DNA from: Glandiceps talaboti
Taxonomy: Eukaryota; Hemichordata; Enteropneusta; Spengelidae
Assembly (NCBI RefSeq): GCF_964340395.1
Contig: NC_135559.1
Coordinates: 16,798,050 to 16,862,049, forward strand
Direction: 5' to 3'
Length of the DNA stretch: 64,000 nucleotides
Shown here: positions 22,243-33,657 of the stretch, piece by piece
How the letters are laid out: each line of letters starts with the position of its first letter
How positions within the stretch are numbered: the stretch's first letter is position 1
Notes under the pieces: model-generated
What the model was told of the DNA's origin: nothing
Database searches by the model: none
Seen by the model: the letters and a program-made list of their open reading frames with translations, nothing else
Made by a program: the position numbers and the translations under genes

Positions 22243-23340
22243 CAACTTAAAGTCAAAAACCGCAGGACCGATTACCACGATATTTGGTGGGTGTATTACC
22301 TTTGGTGTCTAGTTGGGAAATTGTTCAAATGAAATGATCTAACCAACAGTGTGATTTGGGTAAAAATATGTGATATTTGGTCCAAAAACTTAAACTCAAA
22401 AACTACCTGGCAGATCGGTCTGACATTTGGTGGGCATATTCTTAAGGGTGTTTAGATAATGAATGTTCACGACATGATCATCCCATCAGTGATATGCAAA
22501 TAAGGGCTAAAAATACGTCTTTCTCGTCAACAAATCTTTAATTCCAAAACTACCGAGCAGATTGGGTTGAAATGTAATGGTGATGCATCAGGGGTGGGGG
22601 TATAGATGAAGAAATATTAAGCATATAATGATTTCATCAGTGATATGTAAATTAGGTCCAAAAATGTGAAGTTTGGTCAAAAAATTTATATCTAAAAAAA
22701 TACTTGGTCAATGACACTGAAACATGGTGACATGTTTCTAGAAGTGTTATTCTGCAGATTGTCTTCACAACATTTTGACACAATTGGCAACCATAACCAC
22801 GCCCTTAGGAACAACCAAATGGTAGTATATTTTGGTTAAATAACAACATCATCTAGTAGGCAAGTGAGTAAACATTCAAAAAACGTATGTACAAATATAT
22901 AGCAACCATCACCACGCCCATAGCAACAGCTAAACGGTGGTGTATCTCACAAAGATAACAGGGATTCTTAAGCAAGTGAACAAACGTTCAAAATGTATGC
23001 AAATATGCCTAGCAACAAGACCACGCCCATGCAACAGCCAAATGATCATGTATATTGCAAAGTTAACAACAGGGATCAATCAACAATTGACTAAACATTC
23101 AAAAAATGTATGCAAACATACCTAGAACGAACAAGACCACGCCCATGGCAACAGCCAAATGATCACTATATCGCAAAGATAGCATCAAGGATTCATAGAC
23201 AAGTGAATAAATATTCAAAAATGTATGGAAATATGTCTAGCAACAAGATAACAACAGGGTTGGATAGGAAACTGGATAATCATTCAGCAAATGAACACCT
23301 ATACCTAGCATGGATCAGCATGTGGGTAAACATTTATTAA
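22130..23340 (+). repeat. Microsatellite-linked dispersed repeat with internal ~110-bp tandem units
   Basis: It opens with (TCTG)n and (TG)n at 22,133 to 22,240, then AACTTAAAGTCAAAAACCGC and a series of degenerate units with TTGGTGGG and AATTTGGTC-like motifs. The right half (22,780 to 23,260) has four to five units of about 110 bp with the core ACCACGCCCATGGCAACAGC. Inverted relatives lie at 43,020 to 44,015 and 53,590 to 54,590, and a fragment near 27,345. No coding capacity is seen. Confidence 0.75.
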
Positions 23341-23760
23341 AAACTATACAGTTGTGCTACAATACAATTGGCGCTATTTTTTCAAGTTGGTATCAAAGGC
23401 ATGCTAAATTTGACAGAATTATAGAACTATTTAACCACTCATATCTTCCAATAGGAAATCACACAGACCGTAAACAAGTAAAATTGTCCTCAATGCTGCC
23501 ACATGTTGTCACTACAAATTGATCTTGCAGGACATTTTTAAAGAAAATTTGTGTGTGTATTTTGCAAAAATATCTCAAAATCTGCTTCTGCCAGGACGCA
23601 AAGACAGAATTTAAATTCATAATATAATTGGATGATTAAAATAGATTGAATAATTGATGTGATTAATTGGTATTTCATATTTTCACACATAAAATTTTCA
23701 CAGTAATTATAGACTGTGTTGTACTAACATTACAAGGTTGTTGATGTTCATTTTACACAG

Positions 23761-24071
23761 ACTATGAATACCAAGGAAAAAGGTCAGTGGATGAAACTAG
23801 AAAGATGATGGAAGATGCATGTGTGTCTCAAATGAAGAAGGGAAAGGCTGATGTTGAATCATCCAGTAGTACCCCATTAAAAAAAACTGAAGCTTCTACA
23901 ACCAAAGAGAGGAAGATTGTGGAAGATTTAAAATCAACACATGAGACTGAGGAAAACTTATATAAACGCATAGATGAACGTTTGAGAACTGTCAAGGATG
24001 TTGATAAGCCAGATCTGTTCTTCAGTCTGTGGGATTTTGCTGGACAGATTTTATATTATATAACACATCAG
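23761..24071 (+). CDS. ROCO protein exon, Roc insert and G3 motif
   Basis: The acceptor is CATTTTACACAG. The exon starts with two bases that complete a phase-1 codon (GAC) and ends in phase 0 (CAT CAG) before GTATAA. It encodes about 85 residues of hydrophilic Ser/Thr/Lys/Glu-rich insert, then KPDLFFSLWDFAGQILYYITHQ. WDFAGQ is the DxxG (G3/switch II) motif of Roc domains, and YYITHQ is the usual continuation. The long insert between switch I and G3 is larger than in LRRK-type Roc domains and may be a regulatory loop. No start codon is needed: the frame is open from the acceptor. Confidence 0.93.
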
Positions 24072-24769
24072 GTATAACAGCATTGATTCACTATCCATGG
24101 ATTTGTTTGACATTTTTTTATAAGAAGGAAAAAAGAATATATAACGAAACAAAGTAAAAACAAACCAAAAGACTAATATAAACAACCAAAAACACCTACA
24201 TATCAACAATAAGGAATAAGCAGCCCCATTTATCAATGTGTTTACCAAATACATTGTACATTCCTAGAGGATGCTATTCGTTTTTCTCCTTTATAAATAC
24301 AACTAATATAAGACTTGAATTCGATAGTATGAGTTATGATGTTCGAGGATTTGCATCTAAAAATGAAACAGAGACCTGTAAGGAAAATGAAATAAACAAA
24401 ATGTCAGTTTCTTTGTTAAATTTAAAGTCATCAAGAATACAATTGGTTAATTAATATGGTCATTTAAATCAAACCAATCCTTAACAATTCCAAACTAAAG
24501 CAACAAATCTACAATTCAAAATAAATAAATAATAATAGTCTTCTTAGGTGTCTTTACAAAATGAACATAATGGTGAATTAATTAAACCCCTAGTAAGTAA
24601 CAACTTATTTGATGGCAATAAGTTCATGATAAGTTTATATCGAAAAATTCTTAACTCAAACTCAACAGTCAACCTATACTAAAGAGTAAATAAATTATCC
24701 CAAGGTACAACGAAATAAAAAATATCATGCCAATAACGAATAGTGTGAGAGAGTATGTGATCTGTAACT
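24072..24769 (+). other. Intron segment without recognised content
   Basis: AT-rich unique-looking sequence follows the G3 exon. Short open frames show no family resemblance. A LINE remnant begins at the right end. Confidence 0.5.
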
Positions 24770-25750
24770 TCAATGTTTAAACAGATTTATGTAAATATCC
24801 CAATTTATTTTGATAATAGAAAAACAATTATTACGAAAATTAGGTTTACTGAGAAATAGTTTTGCAGAGTTAGCTTTTGTAAGAATTCGTTTCCGTGCTA
24901 TAGGAATAGAGGATAACAGCTGGTTGTATTCAAATTGTGAACAGATATTTCCATAAATTGTACAAAAAGCGTCAAAAGTGTAAAACTTATAGTTAACATC
25001 AAGAAGATCATTAATGGAAACAATGCTCACTAAAATAGGTATGTCATTAATACATATGTTAGAATTATTGCATAATAGCTGTTGACAAATGTCATTACAA
25101 TTCTCCAACAGGGTGTTATTATACAGCAGCCATGCTAAAGTAATTTCTTTTTTAAAAAAGCAGAATGAACAGGTTCTAATGTATAGTAATTGTGACTCTT
25201 TAGATTGGCATACTTCCCAAGATGGCCCCAGCTTAAAGAGACTGTTATTATACCATTGACTCTACAAAATAAACTACTACTATTCATAATTCTAAGAAAC
25301 CAAACTGATTTAAGAGACTTATCGAAAATGTTTAGGTATCTGAATTTAAGACCTTCCTTTTCACATGCGTTATAAACAATATTTCTTCTGACCCATTCAC
25401 ACTTACCTTTCCAGAGAAACTTGAAGATTAAAGTATTATATTTCTTGAAAAAATCTAAATTAGGAGAAGAAAAGACATAAAAAGATATGTCAATTGAGAA
25501 ACCACCAAGGATTTAATGAGAGAAACTTTCCCATATAGGGTAAGGTCCCATACCCTGCCATGCCTGAAGTATTTTCCTCGCCTTTTGAAGGCATGTCTTG
25601 TGACAAATCAACAGGAATATGTATACCTAAAACGTGAACAGCACCATCTGTCCATGCTAATGAATATTCAGTCTCAATACAAAAATGGGTAGACTTCAGA
25701 GAGCCAAAGTGCAAACTTTACACTTCTCGGAATAGGTTTGAGACCAGAAT
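24770..25750 (-). mobile_element. LINE ORF2 remnant, C-terminal part (L1/Tx1-like)
   Basis: Reading the minus strand in shifting frames, from 25,720 down: AVHVLGIHIPVDLS (compare the YLGI motif after RT domains), WKGKCEWVRRNIVYNACEKE, KSVWFLRIMN, then the longest piece (24,770 to 25,108) with NDIPILVSIVSINDLLD, YKFYTFDAFCTIYG and QFEYNQLLSSIPIARK. This order matches the region after the reverse transcriptase in L1/Tx1-type elements. Stops and frameshifts show it is dead. The family is assigned from remembered motif patterns, not a search. Confidence 0.65.
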
Positions 25751-26364
25751 TTAAAAGATTATTTATTCAAAATACCGACTAACATATTAAAAGATTCAGC
25801 TGTGGGCTTAATTGGAAAATTAATATAATCTGTATAAAGAAATTTTGTTCTCAATCAGTCCTGTTGTCAAACCTTTGATAATTTAATATTTTGTCTGAAC
25901 CTGAGGAACAAATTTAGACTTGCAAGTAATGTTTCTACTGTGTTAAATTATTAATGTTTCGTTGAAATAGTTGATGATCACCACTAGATACAACTAAATA
26001 ATAACATGGGAATGAGTTCACTTTCTCACTAATTACGTCATTTTAATTTCAAGAAAAAGTTGTAACTACCCAGCAAAAAGGATGTTATCAAAGACTTCAA
26101 ATTTACATGAGATCAGTGACAATTTGTTTTAATACTAACCATTTCATGAGATTGGGATTAAAACACATTTGCAAATATTTCTGTATCATATCATGCAGTC
26201 AATGGTGAGTGAATTCAGTATATAATATGTGTGGGTATGTATGTGTGTGTGGGACAGACCGAGAGACAGGCAGAGAGACAGAACACAAATAGCAGTTCGG
26301 AGAAGCAGTGCGGCCAATATAAATTGTATTTTGTGACATTTTAATCTCTATTCCTACATTACAG
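25751..26364 (+). other. Intron segment
   Basis: No gene or clear repeat is seen, apart from a short GT-rich stretch near 26,228 to 26,252 and a purine-rich GAGAGACAG run just after it. It ends at the acceptor CCTACATTACAG. Confidence 0.5.
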
Positions 26365-26479
26365 GTGTTCCTGTCAAGTAGAGTCATCTACATAGTTGTC
26401 ACAGATCTCACTAAAGCACTGGATGATATCATCTCAACAAAAACCGAAGGCCCTCCGAGGAATGAATGGACAGTCAAAG
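26365..26479 (+). CDS. ROCO protein exon, Roc domain core strand (VFLSSRVIYIVVTDL)
   Basis: This exon is 115 nt, with acceptor TACATTACAG, phase 0 in and phase 1 out before GTTAGA. It encodes VFLSSRVIYIVVTDLTKALD followed by DIISTKTEGPPRNEWTVK. The beta-strand followed by DLTK is the segment that follows YYxTHQ in Roc GTPases, so it joins the previous exon without a gap. It contains no ATG and was identified by its splice sites, phase and homology pattern. Confidence 0.9.
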
Positions 26480-26563
26480 GTTAGATTATCTGTAGTATTT
26501 GACACAATGACAACTTAAAATCTGTAGTGATTCATAGACATGACAAGTCATCTGTGAATGTAC

Positions 26564-26616
26564 ATGTCTGTCTGTCTGTCTGTCTGTCTGTATGTGTGTA
26601 TGTATGTATGTATGTC
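26564..26616 (+). repeat. (TCTG)n/(TATG)n microsatellite
   Basis: A TCTG run of about eight units is followed by TATG units in the intron after the VFLSSR exon. Confidence 0.9.
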
Positions 26617-26974
26617 TGCAATGTTCACTACAGATTTATAAGTGGACTTATGAAAATAGGTTTGAATAAGAGTAATGCTAATTGTATTGCAAAATATTGC
26701 AGCATTAGTTCAATAATTGGTTCTAGTAAGATCTGGAAAAAAGATGCAAGCATTATAACAACTAACACACTATATCTGCCTTGTGATGTGGATAACATGT
26801 TCAAATGCAATTTTATATATTATCTACTGCTAGATGTAGTGTGAACCCAATAATACTGTACCTGTACGTAATAATTTCATGTATTTTGGAAATAAACATA
26901 ATTTAATATGTATGTATGCAGAAATGCATGAGACAGTCTAAATTAATAATTTGTTATAAATGGGGAAAGAAAAG

Positions 26975-27049
26975 TGACACATGTAGGAATCGAACCCACG
27001 TCCCCCTAAACACTAGTCAGAGTGCTCTAACCAGCTGAGCTAACATGTC
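26975..27049 (-). tRNA. tRNA-Thr(AGT)-like gene in an intron
   Basis: On the minus strand the sequence folds as a cloverleaf. The acceptor stem GACATGT pairs with ATGTGTC over 7 bp, including two wobbles. The D arm is GCTC-AGCTGGTTA-GAGC. The anticodon arm is TCTGA-CTAGTGT-TTAGG with anticodon AGT, including wobbles. The T arm is GTGGG-TTCGATT-CCTAC, and the discriminator is A. The A box (TAGCTCAGCTGG) and B box (GGTTCGATTCC) are good, and CTTTTC follows as a Pol III terminator. Two bases instead of one sit between the D and anticodon stems, and the stems are wobble-rich, so it may be a tRNA-derived repeat or pseudogene. Thr is my best reading of the loop. Confidence 0.65.
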
Positions 27050-27164
27050 AACTGGTAGATTCCGTGAATCGTTCCAAGATGTCTTTCTATCCTCGAGGCG
27101 GTGGCTTCTCACCACCGCCTCTCATTTTTAAATTAATAGATGCAATCCTACGTTTCAAATATAT

Positions 27165-27345
27165 GTATGTATGCATGCATGCATGTATGTATGTATGTAT
27201 GTATGTATGTATGTATGTATGTATGTATGTATGCATACATTTATGTATGCATGTATGCATGTATGCGTGTATGTATGTGTGTATGTATGTATGCATGCAT
27301 GCATGCATGTATGTATGTATAATTATGTATATGTATTTATGTATG
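27165..27345 (+). repeat. (TATG)n array with TATGCATG variants
   Basis: About 180 bp of ATGT units with ATGCATGC interruptions. It is followed by AACAACTTAAAGTCAAAAGCTGC, the same sequence that follows the microsatellite at 22,240, so the two belong to one repeat family. Long apparent Met-Tyr-Val-Cys frames here are microsatellite artefacts. Confidence 0.95.
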
Positions 27346-27693
27346 TGTGTATGTGCGGCTGTGTCTCAACAACTTAAAGTCAAAAGCTGCAAGGCCGATT
27401 GGTTTGATATATGATGGAGATTATATTCCTTCGGGTGTGTAGATAATAGTGAAAATGATGAGATAAATGATGTTTAAGTTACGCCGAAAAAAGTTCTTTC
27501 CCATCATATTTCTCAGAGCTATGAGGTGTTTCACAGTATACATATGGTTGTGACTGATTGCAAGGTCAATAGCATACGTCTGTTTTCTCGAGGGACTGTG
27601 GGTCACCCCAACACAGACTGTTTTCCCAGGGTGAAGCCATGAGGGAAACAGCTAGTCAGTGTTGTGGTGACCTACAGGCACGAGGGAAACTGG

Positions 27694-28185
27694 CATCTGG
27701 GGGGGGGGGTACTCCCATAGAAAGGGTACATATGTACCGCAGTTTTGACTCCCCTTTTTTCGACTGATGTAGACTTTTGAGTCATGAGTTTTAAAGCATT
27801 ATGTAGAGGTTTGACACACCTCTTTGAATGCACGTACGACTTTTGACCCCATATTTTGAACAACGTTGTTTCCACAGGTTGTTTTCAGTCATCTTTATCG
27901 AAAGTAGCCCCCCCCCCCGGCCCCTGGGCAGCCAATGAACTAGCGATGTCTGAAGCATGGATGTCTCAAGTGAAAGTTCATCAACAGTGTTCAAAGCTCA
28001 TGACCACTCAGATGCTTGGAGCAGTGCTATTCAACGTTTGTGGTCTTTGGCTGAAAGTAGACATTTGACACCTGTTTCTGGCTAAAATGTAGACTTTTGA
28101 CCCCTACTTTTTGAATTTTTGTACATGTAGAGTTTGTGGTTGTAACTTTTGTCCACCAGGGTACCCGAGTACCCTCCCCCCCCCC
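27694..28185. repeat. Repeat bounded by G-run and C-run inverted ends
   Basis: The left end is a run of G then TACTCCC; the right end is GAGTACCC then a run of C, an inverted pair. Between them TAGACTTTTGA recurs in both orientations or degenerate form, and several TTTGACCCC motifs occur. It looks like a non-autonomous foldback repeat. No gene is seen. Confidence 0.5.
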
Positions 28186-28579
28186 CTCGGACTGACGTAC
28201 AGTATGATGCTGCATGGATGAGCATGATAAGTCAAGATGTGTTTTGTAACACACCTACTACATTCTCACTCTCTCAGCACACTGTTCTATATGTACAGAA
28301 AACACATGACGACAGTGACAATAGATCAGAAAACAACCCAGGAACATAAAAAACCGAACTTCTTTATAACTACCAATTTTGGGTATTCCAAATCCTTTTT
28401 CTGGCAGAAGGATGGCAACTTTGTCTTCACAAATTTACAAAAAACATGAAGTTTCTAATAGTATGCTCATGTGACTCTCTCATCACAAAGCCAACAAAAG
28501 TAATCATTACTTCAAGCACTGTTGACTTAAAATGTGATGCAACTAATAAAAGTGTCAATGGCATTGTAGAACAACTGTT

Positions 28580-29491
28580 GAGAGTCTTTAATTAGGGGAC
28601 CAAGCCTATAGCCTTGGGCCCTTTATTGGTGTTGTTAAGGTTTTTCTTCTCTCTTCTTCTGCCGTTTTTTTGTCAAGCTAGAACTAGAAAACTGTTGCCC
28701 GTAAACCTTTCAAATTTGGTAGGCTTATCGAAGACCATGAGTACCCATGCACCTGATCCAGGAATTTTGGGCTGGTCACGTGACCAGGCCGCCATATTGG
28801 ATTTTGTGAAAGTCTTAAAACATTTTTTACTCAAAACTTAGGGTCCAGTTGACTCAAAATTTGGTACGTAGTATTCATTGGCTGCTGCACTTTTACTTTT
28901 GTCGTGTGTGGCCACAAGATCTTGGCTGCCATGCCATATTAGGTTTTCGAAAAAATGACAATTTTCGTTTAAAAATGTTCATCTCCACAACAAGCAGTCC
29001 ACTTGGTGTGATCTTTTGTGTATAGCATCACTTCATTGACTGACTTGCATTTTGGCAAATAGAACCAACTACTTGACTACTTTACAGTTTAATTTGGAAT
29101 AAAAGCATGTGTGGCCATGTGACCTTTAATGAGATCAATAAAACAATAATATACGTACACTCCCATCTGCCTAAATATTCCTGACAGACATTTCACCAAA
29201 GACATAACATTTTAGTCCTAATTTGCATATCACTTATGGTGTCATCATGTAATTAATATCATTTGATCCGTACGTCCACAGAAACATCCCTGCGAAATTT
29301 CAGCGAAATCCAGCAAGTATTTTTGGAAATAAAGATGTTTTACCAAAGTCACATTTTACTCCTCATTTGCTTATCACCTATGGGATCACTATTAACACTC
29401 TTTTGTGTATACATCCCTATCAACATCTTCACCAAATTTCAGGAAAAATCCGCTTTGTGGTTTTTCAGTTTAAGTTGGTTGTTGTTGTTGC

Positions 29492-29530
<39 letters not shown>

Positions 29531-29640
29531 AAAACAAGAATCACATTTGTGACCCAAAACACAGACCTAATTATAAGGGGCAATCATTTTGATTTGCACA
29601 GTTTCTCAACTAGACACTACAAGTAATGTCCCCACAAATA
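28580..29640 (+). repeat. Degenerate dispersed repeats with (GTT)n
   Basis: Begins with a block GGACCAAGCCTATAGCCTTG followed by T/C-rich sequence and continues with AATTTGCATATCACTTATGG and ATCCCTGCGAAATTTCAGC, which resemble the repeats near 43,600 and 54,200. A (GTT)n tract lies at 29,475 to 29,527. Nothing here looks protein-coding. Confidence 0.6.
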
Positions 29641-30235
29641 CCAAGGCAGTCGGTCTGGCATTTTTGTGAGTTTAAGTTAGTGAACCTTATCAGCAGTTCA
29701 GTTGTGCTAATAAAATGTCAATTATGACAGTGCAAATTAATACTCACACTGTCAGATACAGTGCTATGATTTAGTCCAATTGATCGGTTGTTTGAGTCTA
29801 CTAAGCATATGCATTACAATACTTACCAGATGTAGTGCACAATATGCTAATGAGTATAGATTATATTAAGAGGCATAACCTTTTCCACCCTAAGGCTGAT
29901 CAGGGATATGTTAAGATACCTGCATAGTCTGTACTGTACTAGACTTGCAGTTTGTCCTGTGATAATGTCTCAGTAGTGTTCCTTGGGTTACTTTGTCTCA
30001 AATTTAGTTTTGTGTGGGAGAGAAAATAGTTCCCGGTGGATTTATCAAAGCACTCTGCAAATTATGACAAAATGTAATTTTTATAGAAGTACATGGAAAT
30101 TCCATAGTAGGAGTCTTGTAAGTGTTGCTGTATTGTGTTGTAGATGCTATTTTCCTTCCTCTAAGTTTATTGCAAACAGTACTTTGGTGGTCTGTAGCAA
30201 AGACATAAACATCAAACTATACTTTTCATTCTTAG
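29641..30235 (+). other. Intron segment before the G4 exon
   Basis: No recognised feature. The sequence is open in one frame from 29,983 through the G4 exon, but the acceptor CATTCTTAG at 30,231-35 and the phase of flanking exons argue that coding begins at 30,236. Confidence 0.55.
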
Positions 30236-30378
30236 AATTCCTATCATTCTGGATGAATTCTATTCACTCACATGCAAGACCAGACTCTAATTCACCACCT
30301 AGTGACATAACATCAGAAATACAGGTAACATCACCTCCTGTTATCATTGTTGGAACAAAGAAGGATTTACTCAATAAG
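30236..30378 (+). CDS. ROCO protein exon, Roc G4 motif (TKKD)
   Basis: This exon is 143 nt, phase 1 in (completing GAA) and phase 0 out before GTAAGT. It encodes EFLSFWMNSIHSHARPDSNS, then a Pro/Ser-rich stretch, then VTSPPVIIVGTKKDLLNK. TKKD corresponds to the guanine-specifying NKxD/TKxD (G4) motif, and FLSFWMNSIHSHA is the conserved helix before it in this ROCO subgroup. With G1 and G3 intact, the GTPase looks functional. Confidence 0.93.
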
Positions 30379-30556
30379 GTAAGTTTAAATTTAATGCATT
30401 GGGAACATACATGTAGTAATCTAATCATATTTTAATACTCTTATAGAAAAATATAGAAAAATGGTTAGAGTATTAAGTTATTTAGTTTTAAGAAGAGCAA
30501 GTATTTTTCTTACAATACTGTATTGAGAACTTATTAAATATTATTTATCTTGCTAG

Positions 30557-30631
30557 AAAAGAAGCTCAGAAAGTATGTTTCGATATCTTCGTAGAGCAAT
30601 CCATCAACGGTTTAGGAGACGAGAAACAAGG
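30557..30631 (+). CDS. ROCO protein exon, end of Roc (25 codons)
   Basis: This 75-nt exon is phase 0 at both ends, with acceptor ATCTTGCTAG and donor GTAAGC. It encodes KRSSESMFRYLRRAIHQRFRR followed by RETR, a basic amphipathic helix. It can be skipped without changing frame. It fits the last helix of the Roc fold, which leads to the next exon's ERRLKKKAEKR. Confidence 0.85.
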
Positions 30632-30824
30632 GTAAGCTCTACAAATTGTAAGATTTTATGGAATTTTAATTGTGGTATTGAAAATTAACCTACAATTTTA
30701 TGCTATTTCTACAGTGATGACATGGTCAATACTATGGGATTCAGGGGTAAGAATTGTTTTCACACTTAATAAACAACAAGTGACCTATCGGTCATAATAG
30801 CTTCGCTGTTTTTTTGTTTTTTTT

Positions 30825-32335
30825 ACCTTCCGTAAGGAAGGTTATAATATACCGATGAAGTATGTGTGTATCACGATTTCTGAAAAAACGGCTGCATCAA
30901 TTCAAAAGAAATTTCATTTGAGTAATTAATCGATCGAACGAGTATAAAGTTGGCGTCAGATTCAGATTCAGGTAGCATTATCTTATGAACGTTATATTGA
31001 GCATCAGATGGCCTCAGATCCGAAGACACTCGACGGACTCAAACCTGAAATAATACCGTTGAGACTACAGGGAAGGATTCTGCTTCACTGCCGTCGGGTG
31101 TATTCGGATCTGAGGCTATCTGACGCTCAATCTGAATCTGACGCCAACTTTATACTCGTGATCTACATAGCTCTACACTGAGAAAGACTCTGTTTTCAGG
31201 GGTTTCGTATTTGCCAACCTTATTTTGTGTTTCCCTTGGATCTGCACTCTGCATTGGCTGGACAAACACGAGAAAAAAGAAGACCGAGGCAGGGTATTTA
31301 AGTGATTCAAACTCACCAGAAAACAATTTTTTTTCTTGGCCTTAAAATAGGTTTACAATGAGCGTGGAGTTCACAAACAGGTGAAATATTTCTCATCGTT
31401 TCAATTTCGTCAAATATGGACTTACCATTTTCAAATTTCACACACTAATGCACAGATGAATAAAGAGAAATGTCTTTTTAGATTTTCAATTAGAAGTATA
31501 GGAACCGTCTCCTTTTTACCGTGTTCTTTTCCGATTTCTCTCGATAACACACTGCCACTGTTTGTTGCAAGGCTTGTACATAATCATTTATCACTGTATC
31601 TCAGGATATAAATACACTCTAACTTATTTATCAAGTGTAATAATCTATAATTTATACCCAAATCATGTGTGTGGTCAAAATATGGAAAATAGACCAAGCC
31701 TCGCCTAGCCTACAAAGAAAATTTCGCGACAAAGTATCAATAATGGTGATGTATACATTGACCTATATAATTAGTGTACAGTGTAACAAAATCTTGACAA
31801 TTTTCCCATAGTGTAAACTCGTGGTGGGGCAGAAGGAAGTTCAACATGCACATGCCATATCCCAGGTATATAAATACACTCTCACATATTTATCAAGTGT
31901 AATAATCTATAATTTATACCCAAATCATGTGTGTGGTCAAAATATGGAAAATAGACCAAACCTCGCCTAGCCTATGAAGAAAATTTCGCGACAATGTATC
32001 AATAATGGTGACGTATACATTGACCTATATAATTAGTGTACAGTGTACAGTGCAACAAAATCTTGACAATTTTCCCATAGTGTAAACTCGTGGTGGGACA
32101 GAAGGAAGTTCAACACGCACATGCCATATCCCAGGTATGTAGGGGATCACGAAAGCCGAGTGAAGTCAAGGATGGCAAGCTTTCCTGTGCTAAGAATAGG
32201 AGGCATGGCGGGAATTTCAACAAAATTTTTGACAACTAACTTTCATTGGGACTTGATGAATCACAGATCTAGAGCTAAATTTCTTGCATAAATCATGAAA
32301 TTCCTTACGGAAGGCATTCAGTTTAAGTCTGGTTT
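30825..32335. mobile_element. Non-autonomous DNA element, copy 2
   Basis: This is the longer relative of the 18,865 element. It starts ACCTTCCGTAAGGAAGG and ends CCTTACGGAAGGCATTCAG, giving terminal inverted repeats. A ~255-bp internal segment (GTGTAATAATCTATAATTTA and following sequence) is tandemly repeated at about 31,635 and 31,896. It sits in the intron between the end of Roc and COR. No transposase is recognised. Confidence 0.7.
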
Positions 32336-32539
32336 GTGTGTGTTATATTAACATGTGTAAACATGGTAAAAGTGGTTCTGTTGCTCAGCTCTTCCACTAT
32401 GAAGTTTTGTTTTAGCAAAGTAACAAAGTGGTTAGTGGTTTCACATGATGACTCACACACACTATAGAGCACATTTCACACAGAAGGTTGGTAAAATATT
32501 GGACTTTATAGTCACCAATTTACAAAAATTCTATTTTTT

Positions 32540-33360
32540 ACCCTAATTTTCCAATCAATTTGTCTTGCACAAACTTATATCTGCTCATCCCAAGACACCT
32601 GCACAAGAAATTTCAACTCAATTGGCCCAGTAGTTTTGGAGACGATTTTAATGCATTTTGACCAACAATTCTATTTTTAGACCTACATGTAATTTGCATA
32701 GCAATTACCCAATCAACCCGTCTTGAACAAATTTACATCTGCCCATCAAATGAGACCTACACAACAAATTCCAACTCAATTGGCTCTGTAGCTTTGGAGA
32801 AGATTTTTGAAACATTTTTATCAAAACATTATATTTTTAGGCCTAATTTGCATATTAATGACCCAGTCAATTTGTCTTGAGGAAACTAATATCTACTCAT
32901 CCCAAGCTCAGTCGTGGTTTGAGTCCCAAGAATCCACACAACAAATTTCAACTCAATTGGCCTAGTAGTTTTTGAGAAGATTTTTGAAACATTTCAACCA
33001 AAACATTATATTTTTAGACCTAATTTGCATATTAATATCTACAAATTTGTCTGCAAATTGATATCTACTCACCCCAAGACACCCACACAACAATTTCAAC
33101 TTAGTGTGAAGGTGTCTAGAAATGTGATTTTGTTCAAGAGAATGTGGCTGGGTCATATATATGCAAATTAGGTCTAAAAATATATTTTTTTGTAAAAATC
33201 ATTCATAAATCTTCTCAAAAACTACAGGGACATTTAAATTTCAGCTCAATAGGCCCATTAGTTTTGGAGAAGAAAATTGAAATGCAAAAAGTTGACAGAC
33301 GGATGGATGGACCGACGATGGTCAAAGGTCAGACATCAACCTACCCCTATAGCTCCACTG
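32540..33360 (+). repeat. Degenerate ~110- to 180-bp tandem repeat
   Basis: Units repeat TTTCAACTCAATTGGCC, AGTAGTTTTGGAGA, a TTTTTAGACCTAATTTGCAT block, then TCTGCTCATCCCAAGACACC. About four diverged units lie in one direction, followed by a partial inverted copy after 33,130. No gene is seen. Confidence 0.7.
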
Positions 33361-33657
33361 ACTTTCCTCGCCAGTGAAGCTAAAAAGGTAGCGCCCTCAA
33401 ACATCAGCCAACCCCTACCACGAGAGGAGGCCGAGGAGGGCGAAATGTCATGACGTATCTTACAGTGTGAGAGGAGGCCGGTGAGGGCGAAATGACACAA
33501 CTTTTCTGACAGTCTACTAAAAAGACAGCTGGGATGAAATCAGTCTGGGGCTCACCTTTGTTCCCATTTTACAGGAATCAAATTCTATGCAAGTGTCATT
33601 TGTGTATATCTTGGATGGCTGAAATAATAAAATTGATACAATAATTGTTTATTTTAG
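33361..33657 (+). other. Intron end before the COR exon
   Basis: Includes two copies of a short GAGAGGAGGCCGRKGAGGGC motif (33,422 and 33,468) each followed by CGAAATG. It ends at acceptor TTATTTTAG. Confidence 0.5.

Larger units (their letters stand above)
18285..23760 (+). other. 5.5-kb intron filled with dispersed repeats
   Basis: The phase-1 intron between the P-loop exon and the next Roc exon contains a foldback DNA element (18,865 to 20,042), a dispersed repeat (20,320 to 20,900), a 240-bp tandem repeat and a microsatellite-linked repeat, each listed separately. Short reading frames here lie inside those repeats and look like chance openings. The region 18,300 to 18,860 holds no recognised feature. 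Confidence 0.7.

Noticed and set aside
22064-22312. Cys-Val/Ser repeat protein
   Set aside because: Translation of (TCTG)n and (TG)n; no support from splice sites or homology.
29983-30435. A 150-codon open frame starting upstream of the G4 exon
   Set aside because: Only its end (from 30,236) has Roc-like sequence. A proper acceptor and matching phase sit at 30,235/30,236, so the upstream part is intron.
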